Shown: positions 6,619 through 14,153 of the stretch, in pieces
How positions within the stretch are numbered: position 1 is the first letter of the stretch
Layout: each line of letters starts with the position of its first letter
Source of the DNA: CAZGYE01 sp964530165
Lineage (GTDB): Bacteria > Planctomycetota > Planctomycetia > Planctomycetales > Planctomycetaceae
NCBI GenBank assembly: GCA_964530165.1
Contig: CAZGYE010000102.1
Coordinates: 1-16,829 of the forward strand
Length of the DNA: 16,829 bases
Direction: 5' to 3'
Translations under genes and position numbers: made by a program
The notes under the pieces: generated by a model
Told to the model about the DNA's origin: nothing
Seen by the model: the letters and a program-made list of their open reading frames with translations, nothing else
Databases searched by the model: none

Positions 6619-7146
6619 ATGGACACCTTGCTCAGAAGCCTTGTGACCGGGGCCGCGTTGACGCTGTTGGTTTTTTACGTCGGCTTGGTGGAATCGCGCA
6701 TTGACGCCGTGAACGCCGGGCTTGTCGTGCTGGCCATGCTGCCGTGGATTTCACGATTGCTGGAAGGCGCCGTGTTTGCGGGCCGGTGGGAAGCGCAGTT
6801 TCGGGAAATGCAGGCCGAGCAGGAGAAACACAAAGCTGAGCTGGCCAAGCTACGATTTCTCGCGGCGTATCACGTCACAGAACATGAACGAGAATACCTA
6901 GGAAAGCTGGCCCATGGTGAACCGTTTGTGTTTGTACGCGAGTCGATGCCTGCGTACTTCGATACGGAACTGCGAAGACTTCTCGGCAATGGTCTGATCG
7001 ATGCTCTTCCCGGGAAGGGAGTCGATTCGTTGCTGAGAGACGCAGGAGAGGTGCGCGAGCATTTCTGCATCAGCGAACGGGGCCGCGCATACGTGAGACT
7101 GCGGGAAGAGTTGGAGTCCGAGGGGCAGCAGGCGACTTCCTCGTGA
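6619..7146 (+). CDS. Two-helix membrane protein with coiled coil and C-terminal alpha/beta domain, function unknown
   Basis: The product has 175 residues. Two hydrophobic stretches (about 6-24, LRSLVTGAALTLLVFYVGLV, and 31-48, VNAGLVVLAMLPWISRLL) predict a membrane hairpin. A charged helix follows (58-80, rich in E, Q and K) that suits a short coiled coil, then a soluble domain (84-165: HVTEHEREYLGKLA, FVFVRESMPAYFDTELRRLLGNGLI, EHFCISERGRAYVRL). The pattern of helix, helix, ERGRAYVRL resembles a winged-helix fold, but this is a guess. I do not recognise a named family, although similar planctomycete hypothetical proteins seem familiar. The frame is open back to ATG 6481, but those extra residues (GRLRELCVSVVTFPA) look repeat-derived, so 6619 is chosen. 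ATG 6610 in the same frame is the other option; neither has a clear ribosome binding site. Confidence 0.7.
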   Translation: MDTLLRSLVTGAALTLLVFYVGLVESRIDAVNAGLVVLAMLPWISRLLEGAVFAGRWEAQFREMQAEQEKHKAELAKLRFLAAYHVTEHEREYLGKLAHGEPFVFVRESMPAYFDTELRRLLGNGLIDALPGKGVDSLLRDAGEVREHFCISERGRAYVRLREELESEGQQATSS

Positions 7147-7446
7147 GAATCCTACGCGATCGAGAGCCATTCGCAGGGGCGGCTCGAGAAGCTGGGATTT
7201 CAAGTGGCCGTCGCGCCCTATGCGCCGGGCCTGACGATGTCGGGATAAATCGGGGAACTCCTGGTTGACGTTTTCGGACCACCTCAGGTGGCCGGAAGCA
7301 GGCTGGTGGAGCCGCTCAGCGGCCACATTGCCGCGTACAAGGGAAACTGCATCCATCAACGCTCGTCGTTCATGTCTGCCGGACCGATTTTGCAGGACAC
7401 GCGAATAAGGGCAACAGTCGCGACCGTCAGGGAGCGGTCGTCCCGA

Positions 7447-7545
7447 TTCCGGGAGGGCGAAGCTCCTGCTGAGCCGTTGTTTCACATGAAAGCCCACGGG
7501 TGGTCACCCGTGGGCCCGCCGGTTGCCACCGGCGGGCTTTTGCTA
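7447..7545 (+). repeat. Composite double-hairpin repeat, copy 2, terminator-like
   Basis: CCCACGGGTG (7493-7502) pairs with CACCCGTGGG (7505-7514), and GCCCGCCGGT (7514-7523) pairs with ACCGGCGGGC (7528-7537), followed by TTTT (7538-7541). The second hairpin with its T-tract has the form of a rho-independent terminator for plus-strand transcription. The flank GGCGAAGCTCCTGCTGAGCC (7456-7475) codes, in one frame, the GEAPAEP peptide familiar from planctomycete repeats. The hairpin order and flanks (ATGAAAGCCCACGGGTGG and GGCGGGCTTTTGC) match copy 1 at 2283-2396, which lies in the opposite orientation. Confidence 0.8.
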
Positions 7546-7629
7546 CTGTTCCCGGCTCCCAGAGGCAATGGCCCCGGCACGATTCTTGTTTCGTCTTGAA
7601 GCTCGCTTCTCGCGGGGCTGCGGCCGATG

Positions 7630-7638
7630 TGTTACAAT
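7630..7638 (+). promoter_or_regulatory. Candidate extended -10 promoter of the DMFase-like gene
   Basis: TGT followed by TACAAT (7633-7638) has the TGn extended -10 form. No good -35 box is found 16-18 bases upstream. Transcription would begin near 7645, giving a leader of about 40 bases to the ATG at 7685. Confidence 0.35.
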
Positions 7639-7684
7639 CCGCTCATTGCAACTGGCAACCTGGCGAGACTTCTGGGAGACAGGC

Positions 7685-9238
7685 ATGAGTGAAACGAATC
7701 GGTCGGGACTGGGACGGCGAGATTTATTGAAGGGGGCGGTGGCCGCGTCGTTGTCGGCGATGGCGGGCGCCGTGCCGGCTGCCGAGACGAAGAAAGCGAA
7801 GAAGACGCCACAAACTGAGAGAGACCCGCAACTGATCCGCCGGGAGAATGAGAAGCCCGGCGCGCTGGACTGGCAACTGACACGGGTGCGGCTCGATGGC
7901 AGCCGCTTTCGTTCGCCGTGGATCGAGGGGTACTGTTCCAAGCAGAGCGTCTCGGCGGGCGAGTCGATCGACATCATGGTGTCCACGGATCCGCCGGAGC
8001 GTTTTGGGATCGAGATCTTTCGCACGGGGTACTACGGCGGCCGCGGCGCGCGGCTGATGACGACGTTGGGGCCGTTCGAGGGAAAGGCTCAGCCGACGCC
8101 GCCGATCGGCGAGAAGAACCTGCGCGAGTGCCGCTGGGAGGCGACGACGAGCTTGACCATCCCCGCTGACTGGCCCAGCGGCGTCTATCTGGGTCGGCTG
8201 ACGTTGCTGACCGGCGACCCGACCAAAGGTGCGTGGCAAAGCTATGTCGTGTTCATTGTCCGCGACGACCGCCCTGCCGATGTCTTGGTGCAGTGCTCCG
8301 ACAACACCTGGCAGGCGTACAACCGCTGGCCCGACAAGTATTCGGTGTACACGCACCCGAAGGGCAATCAGGGGCCGTGGGCCGACGTGAGCTTCGATCG
8401 ACCGTATGCCAAGTACGCGCAAATCTACGAGAATCCGCAGTCGGTCGGTTCCGGTGAGTGGCTTTGCTTCGAGTTTCCGTTTGCCTACTGGCTGGAGAAG
8501 CACGGCTACGACGTCACGTACTGTTCCAGCAGCGACATGATCGACGCGGCGCGTGGGCTCAGATGCAAGGCCTTCGTGAGCGTGGGCCACGACGAGTACT
8601 GGGACATCCGGCAGTACCACAGCGCGGTGAAGATGCGAGACGCCGGCGTGAACCTGCTGTTCTTCTCGGGCAATGCAGTGTGCTGGGTCACTCCTTTGCG
8701 TGCAGGCGCCGACGGGCGGCCGAACCGCATCATGTTCCGCGGCGGACCGTACGGCGGCACGTATAAATATGCGGTGGACCGCGAGAAAAAACATGGTCCG
8801 TTTCCCTATCGTGGCCCGGACGAAGGTTACCTGATTGGTGCCCGCAACGTGAGCCCGGTCAACGGCGGCGGCGATTTCGTCGTCGTCAAACCGAAACACT
8901 GGATGTTCGAGGGCACGGGTATGAAGAAAGGCGATCGTATCCCCGGCCTGATTGGATGGGAGTATCACGGCGATCCGCCGACGGACCTGCCGGGCCTGGA
9001 GGTCGTCGCCGAAGGCACGGCCCTACAGGGCGGGGTGAGACCGCAACACTGGACGGCCACGATCTATCCCGGTCCGAAGGGCAATTTCGTGTTCAACGCC
9101 GCCACGATCTTCTGGTGCCAAGACCTCTCCCGACCTCCGGGCCACATGCTGCCCTGGTCGCATTGGACCCGTCCGCACGGCCCGGACGAGCGGGTGCAGC
9201 GCATCACCGACAACCTGTTGCGCCGCGCGGTGACGTAG
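7685..9238 (+). CDS. Tat-exported N,N-dimethylformamidase-like protein (DMFase large-subunit C-terminal domain)
   Basis: The product has 517 residues. A twin-arginine leader (GLGRRDLLKGAVAASLSAMAG, R11-R12) points to Tat export. Residues 80-195 form a beta-sandwich with typical family strings (FRTGYYGGRGARLM, 112-125; WPSGVYLGRL, 163-172). The C-terminal domain contains DNTWQAYNRW (206-215), GHDEYW (301-306), FFSGNAVCW (326-334) and PWSHW (490-494). In bacterial DMFase the ferric iron is held, as I recall, by two tyrosines and the glutamate of an HDE motif; H302 and E304 fit, and Y212 plus Y241 or Y244 are candidate tyrosines. DMFase splits N,N-dimethylformamide to dimethylamine and formate, but the substrate of these exported planctomycete relatives is unknown. 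GGGAG six bases before the ATG supports this start over one 162 bases upstream, which lies in the repeat. The next gene begins 12 bases after the stop. Confidence 0.88.
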   Translation: MSETNRSGLGRRDLLKGAVAASLSAMAGAVPAAETKKAKKTPQTERDPQLIRRENEKPGALDWQLTRVRLDGSRFRSPWIEGYCSKQSVSAGESIDIMVSTDPPERFGIEIFRTGYYGGRGARLMTTLGPFEGKAQPTPPIGEKNLRECRWEATTSLTIPADWPSGVYLGRLTLLTGDPTKGAWQSYVVFIVRDDRPADVLVQCSDNTWQAYNRWPDKYSVYTHPKGNQGPWADVSFDRPYAKYAQIYENPQSVGSGEWLCFEFPFAYWLEKHGYDVTYCSSSDMIDAARGLRCKAFVSVGHDEYWDIRQYHSAVKMRDAGVNLLFFSGNAVCWVTPLRAGADGRPNRIMFRGGPYGGTYKYAVDREKKHGPFPYRGPDEGYLIGARNVSPVNGGGDFVVVKPKHWMFEGTGMKKGDRIPGLIGWEYHGDPPTDLPGLEVVAEGTALQGGVRPQHWTATIYPGPKGNFVFNAATIFWCQDLSRPPGHMLPWSHWTRPHGPDERVQRITDNLLRRAVT

Positions 9239-9241
9239 GAG
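9237..9241 (+). promoter_or_regulatory. Ribosome binding site overlapping the DMFase-like stop codon
   Basis: AGGAG overlaps the TAG stop at 9236-9238. It is three bases from ATG 9245, too close, and nine bases from ATG 9251, a normal distance. This favours 9251 as the start of the YdjY-type gene and suggests translational coupling. Confidence 0.6.
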
Positions 9242-9250
9242 TGCATGACG

Positions 9251-10144
9251 ATGAAACGTTTGCCGAGGTTTTCCGTGCTGGCCATCGCGCTCTCGTGCGC
9301 GACGGCTGAGCCTGCCGGCCAAGCGGCCGACAAGCTCGTCCCGTTGAATAAGTCGGGCACGGTCCTACTCGACGCCAAAGGGCAACGGGTGCTGTTGAAG
9401 TCGAAAGTGGTGTTGCGCGAGGGGCTGCTGGAAATGCTCCTCTGCCGAAAGGAGACGAAAGAGCACGAGTCGGTTCTGGCCGTCGACGCCAGAGCGCAGG
9501 TCATTCACACCGGTCTGTTGGCGTTGGGGGCCAAGACCGGAACGCCGGTCGAGTTCAGCCCAAAATACAAACCGCCGACGGGACAGAAAATCGACATCTT
9601 CGTCGAATGGACCGACAAGAAAGGCAAGCGCCATCGTGCACCGGCACAACGTTGGGTGCGGCGCGTGACGCGGCGGTTTTACGGGGAACCGCTCGAGGAG
9701 CTGCCGGGCGATCTCAAGATTCCCCAAGAGAGCGAGCTGCGTTACGACCAGAGAAATCGTGAGCTGAGCTGGTTCGGCCCGATGTCCGCCAAGCAGCGAG
9801 ACGAGTTGTCGAAGCTCAGCGACAATGCGAAATACCGCAAGGCGATTCATGCGTTCTACACTCGGAGCCGGCCGCGACAGATGAAAGCCGACTGGATCTT
9901 CGTGGGCAGTGGCTTCTACGTCGATCTCCAGACGGGCAAGAAGTTTTACATGGCCGAAGGGGGAGACGTGATTTGCGTCGCCAACTTTTCCACGGCCATG
10001 ATCGACGTCGCCATCCAGTCGAGTGCCAGCGGCGAGAGCAACCTGCTGTTCGAGCCGTACACCGAGCGAATCCCCCCGCTGGGAACAGACGTGACCGTCG
10101 AGCTCGCGCCGGTCTTCAAGAAGAAACAGACCCCCGGGAAGTAG
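9251..10144 (+). CDS. Secreted YdjY-domain protein
   Basis: The product has 297 residues. A signal peptide (MKRLPRFSVLAIALSCATAEPAGQA) is followed by a YdjY-type domain (about 30-103): VPLNKSGTVLLDAKGQRVLL, EMLLCRKETKEHESVLAVDA and VIHTGLLALGAKTGTPV are the usual conserved blocks, including C65, the KEHES string (70-74) and H86. The rest (104-297) is beta-rich, with DWIFVGSGFYVDLQTGKKFYMAEGGDVICVAN-like strands at 214-245 that repeat in planctomycete relatives. YdjY proteins have no established reaction; in other bacteria the domain occurs near redox and ferredoxin-like genes. The gene sits 12 bases after the DMFase-like gene with overlapping signals, so the two are almost certainly one transcript. 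The in-frame ATG at 9245 is a less likely start. Confidence 0.85.
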   Translation: MKRLPRFSVLAIALSCATAEPAGQAADKLVPLNKSGTVLLDAKGQRVLLKSKVVLREGLLEMLLCRKETKEHESVLAVDARAQVIHTGLLALGAKTGTPVEFSPKYKPPTGQKIDIFVEWTDKKGKRHRAPAQRWVRRVTRRFYGEPLEELPGDLKIPQESELRYDQRNRELSWFGPMSAKQRDELSKLSDNAKYRKAIHAFYTRSRPRQMKADWIFVGSGFYVDLQTGKKFYMAEGGDVICVANFSTAMIDVAIQSSASGESNLLFEPYTERIPPLGTDVTVELAPVFKKKQTPGK

Positions 10145-10235
10145 CGCGCACCGCGTTTTCTATGTCACAGAACCGCGTGAATTTGCCGAATTTCGACTTT
10201 CCGTCCGTGCTCCCAGAATGCACAACTCCCAGGAC

Positions 10236-10240
10236 AGGAG
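10236..10240 (+). promoter_or_regulatory. Ribosome binding site fixing the start of the glycosidase-like gene
   Basis: AGGAG lies seven bases before ATG 10248. The earlier in-frame ATG at 10218 has no such site and would put ten polar residues (MHNSQDRRWK) before the signal peptide, so 10248 is preferred. Confidence 0.6.
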
Positions 10241-10247
10241 ATGGAAG

Positions 10248-12593
10248 ATGATCGGACGCATCGCAGTGCTGGTCGTCATTTTTGCCCCTTGTGCGAGGAC
10301 CCTGGCGGATGAGAACCTGCTGACCAACGGCGACTTCGAGCGGGGTCTGTCCGGCTGGAGCCGGCTCTGGACGCGCACGCCCGGCGGCCGCGTGAGCCTG
10401 GATACCGAGGGACGCTATGCCGGGCGGCAATCGGCACGCATCGAGCACACTGGCTCGCGCGACTGGAGCTTCGGGCAAGAGCAGCCGCTTGACGTCCGAT
10501 CCTTTCAGATCTACGAACTCAGGGCCCGCGTGCAAGTCCAGGGGGAAGGCACTGCGAGCATTTGCGTGACGCTCCGTGATGCGAACAAGCAGGTGATCGA
10601 CTGGGCATTCGGCGAACGAACGGCGTCAGCCGGCAAGCAGTGGCGGCTGCTTCGCTCGCGCTTCGTCATTCCGCCGACGGCGAAAACCATGTGGCCACGA
10701 TTGATCGGCCACGGACCGGCCACCATCCGGCTCGACGACGTCACGCTGGAGTTGACCGGAACGCTGGGGCAGTTGCGCGCCGCCGATCTGCCCGAAGCGC
10801 TCAAGGCCGGCAATGGTATTCTCAATGTGACGCTGCACCCCGCCGACGCGACCCTATCGGTCCTCGATCGCCGCAAGAACCGGAAGTGGACCCAAAAGGC
10901 CGGACGGAACACCGTGGTCCTCGACGCCCGGGCGGCTGAGGGCGGGTTCAACCTACGGCTGCTCGAACCGGCCAGTATGCTGGAGGTCTCCGCGGCAATC
11001 CGCCTGGAGACAGGGCGGCCGGAACTGACCGTGGAGCTGTCGGCCGAAGGCGAGCTGTGGAACCCGCTGTCGTTCCCGCACCCATTTGTGAGTGCCAAAG
11101 GAATGTTCCTGGTGTTGCCGGTCAACGAAGGAATCAGCTACCCGGTCGACGATCAGACGCTCAAGCCAATGCGGTATTACCTGTATGGCGGCCACGGGCT
11201 GTGCATGCCGTGGTGGGGGGCAACCGACGGCGAGCAGGCGATGATGGCCATCGTCGAGACGCCCGATGACGCCGTCGTAGGAGTCCCGCGCGTGGACGGA
11301 TTGCTCAGTCTGTCGCCGCAGTGGGTGGCGCAAAAGGGCAAGTTTGGCCCGTCGCGGCGTCTGCGCTACGTCTTTTTCGACCGCGACGGCTATGTGGCCA
11401 TGTGCAAGCGCTATCGCAGCTACGCCCAAAACATCGGCACGCTCAAGACCCTTGCACAGAAGCGGGCGGCCAATCCCCACGTCGACTTGCTCGTCGGCGC
11501 CGTCAACGTCTGGTGCTGGCAGAAGGACGCCGTCGCCATGTGCCGGGAAATGCAATCGCTGGGCATCGACCGCATCCTCTGGAGCCATCGCAGCGAGCCC
11601 GATGAGATCCGTGCGCTCAACGCGATGGGCGTCCTGACCAGCCGCTACGACATCTACCAGGACGTGATGAACCCGGCCGAGTTTCCCAAGCTGTACGGCG
11701 TGCATCCTGATTGGCCGACCGCAGCCTGGCCGCAGGACCTGATGACGGGCGCCGACGGCCAATGGACGCGCGGCTGGCGGGTCAAGGGCAAGGACGGCCT
11801 CATGCATCCTTGCGGCGTTCTGTGTGACCGCCGGGCGGTCGACTACGCCCGCCGCCGCATCCCGCAAGAGTTAAAGACCCACGCTTACCGCTGCCGATTC
11901 ATCGACACCACCACCGCCTCGCCGTGGCGCGAGTGCTATCACGCGGATCATCCGATGACCCGTTCCGAAAGCCGGCATTGGAAGATGGAGCTGCTGCGAG
12001 TCGTCAGCCAGGAAAACGGCCTGGTCACCGGCAGCGAGACCGGTCACGACGCCGCTGTTCCCTACGTCCACTATTTCGAAGGCATGATGAGTCTGGGTCC
12101 GTACCGCGTGCCGGACGCCGGCCGGCAGATGATGAAGCCGTGGCACAAGGCGCCCGAGCGGGTGGCAAAGTTTCAGACGGGTCACTATTACCGCCTGCCG
12201 CTGTGGGAGCTGGTCTATCACGATTGCGTCGTCGCCCAGTGGTATTGGGGCGACTACAACAACAAGCTCCCGAGTCTTTGGGACCGCCGAGACCTGTTCA
12301 ACGCCTTGTATGGCACGCCGCCAATGTTCATGTTCAACGCCGAGATCTGGCGGAAGCACCGCGACCGCTTCGTCGAGAGTTACAAAACCGCCGCCCGCGT
12401 GGCCCGAGCCACCGGCTACGCAGAAATGCTCTCGCATCGTTGGCTCACCTCAGACCACGCCGTCCAGCAGACCCGCTTCGCCAACGGCGTCGTCGTGACG
12501 GTCAACTTCGGCAAGAAGCCCCACACGCTCTCCGACGGCGGCACCCTGGCGCCGCTAACGCATCGGGTCGAGGGCATCGGCGCCAACGACTGA
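10248..12593 (+). CDS. Secreted carbohydrate-active enzyme: N-terminal CBM plus GH101-like (DUF5696-type) barrel
   Basis: The product has 781 residues. A signal peptide (MIGRIAVLVVIFAPCARTLA) leads into a galactose-binding-like carbohydrate-binding module at 22-170: ENLLTNGDFERGLSGW (22-37) is the classic opening and IRLDDVTLEL (160-169) the usual closing strand. Residues 190-390 form a beta-sandwich (WNPLSFPHPF, YYLYGGHGLCMPWWGATDGEQ). From about 405 a TIM-barrel is suggested: VDLLVGAVNVWCW, GIDRILWSHRSEPDE, YRCRFIDTTTASPW, VVSQENGLVTGSETGHD, MFMFNAEIW. By analogy with GH101 endo-alpha-N-acetylgalactosaminidases, D553 (FIDTTT) is a candidate nucleophile and E597 (GSETGHD) a candidate acid/base; this is inference. 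A short beta-domain ends the protein (740-781). It lies 103 bp after the YdjY-type gene on the same strand. The family call to a GH101-like fold is moderate; the substrate, perhaps a mucin- or algal-type glycan, is unknown. Confidence 0.75.
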   Translation: MIGRIAVLVVIFAPCARTLADENLLTNGDFERGLSGWSRLWTRTPGGRVSLDTEGRYAGRQSARIEHTGSRDWSFGQEQPLDVRSFQIYELRARVQVQGEGTASICVTLRDANKQVIDWAFGERTASAGKQWRLLRSRFVIPPTAKTMWPRLIGHGPATIRLDDVTLELTGTLGQLRAADLPEALKAGNGILNVTLHPADATLSVLDRRKNRKWTQKAGRNTVVLDARAAEGGFNLRLLEPASMLEVSAAIRLETGRPELTVELSAEGELWNPLSFPHPFVSAKGMFLVLPVNEGISYPVDDQTLKPMRYYLYGGHGLCMPWWGATDGEQAMMAIVETPDDAVVGVPRVDGLLSLSPQWVAQKGKFGPSRRLRYVFFDRDGYVAMCKRYRSYAQNIGTLKTLAQKRAANPHVDLLVGAVNVWCWQKDAVAMCREMQSLGIDRILWSHRSEPDEIRALNAMGVLTSRYDIYQDVMNPAEFPKLYGVHPDWPTAAWPQDLMTGADGQWTRGWRVKGKDGLMHPCGVLCDRRAVDYARRRIPQELKTHAYRCRFIDTTTASPWRECYHADHPMTRSESRHWKMELLRVVSQENGLVTGSETGHDAAVPYVHYFEGMMSLGPYRVPDAGRQMMKPWHKAPERVAKFQTGHYYRLPLWELVYHDCVVAQWYWGDYNNKLPSLWDRRDLFNALYGTPPMFMFNAEIWRKHRDRFVESYKTAARVARATGYAEMLSHRWLTSDHAVQQTRFANGVVVTVNFGKKPHTLSDGGTLAPLTHRVEGIGAND

Positions 12594-12679
12594 GCGCCTC
12601 AGTTCGCAGTGACCGCCTTCATGCGGTCGGTCTGCCGGCAAGCCCCGATGAATCGGGGCACTACAAACGATGAGGCGCT
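12593..12679. terminator. Branched palindromic structure between convergent genes
   Basis: AGCGCCTCA (12593-12601) pairs perfectly with TGAGGCGCT (12671-12679), closing a region that contains two inner hairpins: GACCGC (12611-12616) with GCGGTC (12623-12628), and GCCCCGAT (12642-12649) with ATCGGGGC (12652-12659). The outer arm begins in the last base of the glycosidase-like stop codon. The gene on the other side ends at 12739 in the opposite direction, so the element sits where a bidirectional terminator is expected, although it has no T-tract. The inner AAGCCCCGATGAATCGGGGC recalls a dispersed planctomycete repeat. Confidence 0.6.
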
Positions 12680-12738
12680 GTTGAATTTGTCGGCATGAAT
12701 GTGCTTGGGACAGCCTAGGAATTATCCGGACGAATCGG

Positions 12739-13995
12739 TTAGAATCGCCACGGCGGGCGCATAGCTCGGTTCAACATCTGGTCGGCCATGGGGTCGCCAA
12801 CAAACCGCTCGTTGTCCGGGTCCCAGGTGACTTTGCGGCCAAGCTGCAGGCAGATGTTGGCGATCTGGCATGTCGAGTTCGCGCGATGGGCGCCCTCGGC
12901 AGGGGCAATGGGCGTGTGTCGTGACTTGACGCAGTCCAGAAAATTCCGCACGTGGTTGTTCTGCGGATACCCCTTGCCGAAGTTGCGGTCTGTCAGCAGC
13001 GACTTGGGTTCGGCCTCGACGTTGCCGTCGTCATCGGCGTAAATCCAGCCTTCGGTTCCTACAAACCGCACGTGCAAGGGCCACTTGCCTTTTTCGAAGA
13101 CAAGCTTGACTCCGTTGGCGTACCGGGCGACGACCGTGCCCTCGGCGAGCTCGAACTCAATCGGCGAGGTCGCGTTGGCGTTGTTGGCCCACTGGCACAA
13201 ATCCACGGTGTGGCTGCCCCACTCGGTCAGCGCCCCGCCGGAAAAGTCGAAACTACACATCCAGAAACGGCGCGTGAGATAGTCTTTGTTGTACGGCCGC
13301 CACTGGGCGGGTCCCAACCACCTGTCCCAGTCGACCACGTCCCTGGGAGGCTCCGGCTGAGGAGGCAGCGTCGCGCGCCGGTGATACTTGAACCATTCAT
13401 CGGGCGCCTTTTCCGCGTAGAGCGTCTTGAGTTCGCCCAGCTTGCCGGTCTGCGCAAGCTCCACGGCGTATTTGAATCGGCCCACGCTTCGCCGCTGGGT
13501 GCCGCACTGAAAAACCGTCCCATACCGTTTCATGGTTTCCGTCAGCGCACGCCCCTCGGCGACCACGACCGACATCGGTTTCTCGCAGTAAATGTCTTTG
13601 CCCGCTTTCGCGGCCAGGATGGACGCCATCGTGTGCCAATTGTCCCCGGTCGCAATGAGCACGGCGTCGATGTCGCTCCGTGCCAGCAGCTCGTAAAGAT
13701 CGCGGTAAGCGGTGCAGTCGTTGTTGCCGTATTTCTTGTCCACGACGGCCTGGCCGACCTTGCGTCGGGCGCCCTGGACATCGCAGACGGCTACCATTTG
13801 CACGTCGTCGTTGGCCAGCAGCGCGTTCAGGTCGCTCCTGCCGCGGCCGCCAAGCCCGATCGTTCCCATCACGATCCGCTCGCTGGCGGGCGGACGCGCC
13901 TGCCCCCCTCGGACTGGGGAAGTCATGATGTAAGGTGTCAGCGCGGCGCCCGCGCCCTTCACGAAAGTGCGGCGTGTGATCTTGTTGCTTGCCAT
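12739..13995 (-). CDS. Tat-exported Gfo/Idh/MocA family oxidoreductase
   Basis: The product has 418 residues. The leader KITRRTFVKGAGAAL (R8-R9) marks Tat export. The Rossmann NAD(P)-binding part follows: MGTIGLGGRGRSD (43-55) is the glycine-rich loop, VAVCDV (68-73) ends at the acidic ribose-binding site, and IYCEKPMS (135-142) holds the family's EKP motif with K139. The C-terminal domain carries ALTEWGSHTVDLCQW (255-269), in which H262 and D265 are the expected catalytic pair. Family members oxidise or isomerise sugars and cyclitols, often with tightly bound NADP(H) in secreted forms. AGGAG eight bases before the ATG supports the start. It converges on the glycosidase-like gene and diverges from the HzsA-related gene; both neighbours are predicted exported proteins, in keeping with extracytoplasmic sugar metabolism. 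The substrate is unknown. Confidence 0.93.
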   Translation of the reverse strand: MASNKITRRTFVKGAGAALTPYIMTSPVRGGQARPPASERIVMGTIGLGGRGRSDLNALLANDDVQMVAVCDVQGARRKVGQAVVDKKYGNNDCTAYRDLYELLARSDIDAVLIATGDNWHTMASILAAKAGKDIYCEKPMSVVVAEGRALTETMKRYGTVFQCGTQRRSVGRFKYAVELAQTGKLGELKTLYAEKAPDEWFKYHRRATLPPQPEPPRDVVDWDRWLGPAQWRPYNKDYLTRRFWMCSFDFSGGALTEWGSHTVDLCQWANNANATSPIEFELAEGTVVARYANGVKLVFEKGKWPLHVRFVGTEGWIYADDDGNVEAEPKSLLTDRNFGKGYPQNNHVRNFLDCVKSRHTPIAPAEGAHRANSTCQIANICLQLGRKVTWDPDNERFVGDPMADQMLNRAMRPPWRF

Positions 13996-14153
13996 CGGGC
14001 ATTCTCCTTTGGATGTGTCGTTGGCTGCTTTCTCCGGTGTGCGTTGTATTGTATCAACTTCTCGAGTACTTGTGCAGGCGTGGGAAGTGGCGTTACGTCG
14101 CCGGTCGTGATAGCCTCTACGTTAATGGGATGTCCAAAGGAAATCACGTTCGA
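13996..14153. promoter_or_regulatory. Divergent intergenic region between the Gfo/Idh/MocA and HzsA-related genes
   Basis: This 158-bp gap must hold the start signals of two divergent genes. On the minus strand TACAAT occurs about 60 bases before the oxidoreductase start, without a good -35 box. On the plus strand AAGGA lies 12 bases before ATG 14154, which is far for a ribosome binding site. No operator palindrome was recognised. Confidence 0.4.

Larger units (their letters stand above)
7147..7684 (+). other. Gene-poor stretch with a coding-like remnant
   Basis: This stretch of about 540 bp separates the small membrane protein from the DMFase-like gene. From 7150 to 7248 a frame without a start codon reads SYAIESHSQGRLEKLGF then QVAVAPYAPGLTMSG and stops. 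It is in the same frame as the preceding gene, just past its stop codon. It is protein-like and faintly recalls the last strand and helix of uroporphyrinogen-III synthase, but is too short to assign. From about 7249 to 7446 nothing convincing is seen. From 7447 to 7545 lies the second composite hairpin repeat. The last part holds the promoter candidate for the next gene. Confidence 0.4.

Noticed and set aside
7288..7599. 103-residue plus-strand open frame containing REGEAPAEP and MKAHGW
   Set aside because: More than half of it is the composite hairpin repeat; such peptides are typical translations of the repeat and there is no ribosome binding site.
7724..8968. 414-residue minus-strand open frame opposite the DMFase-like gene
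   Set aside because: It is a high-GC shadow frame with arginine, alanine and histidine-rich sequence and no recognisable motif; the plus strand has clear family motifs.
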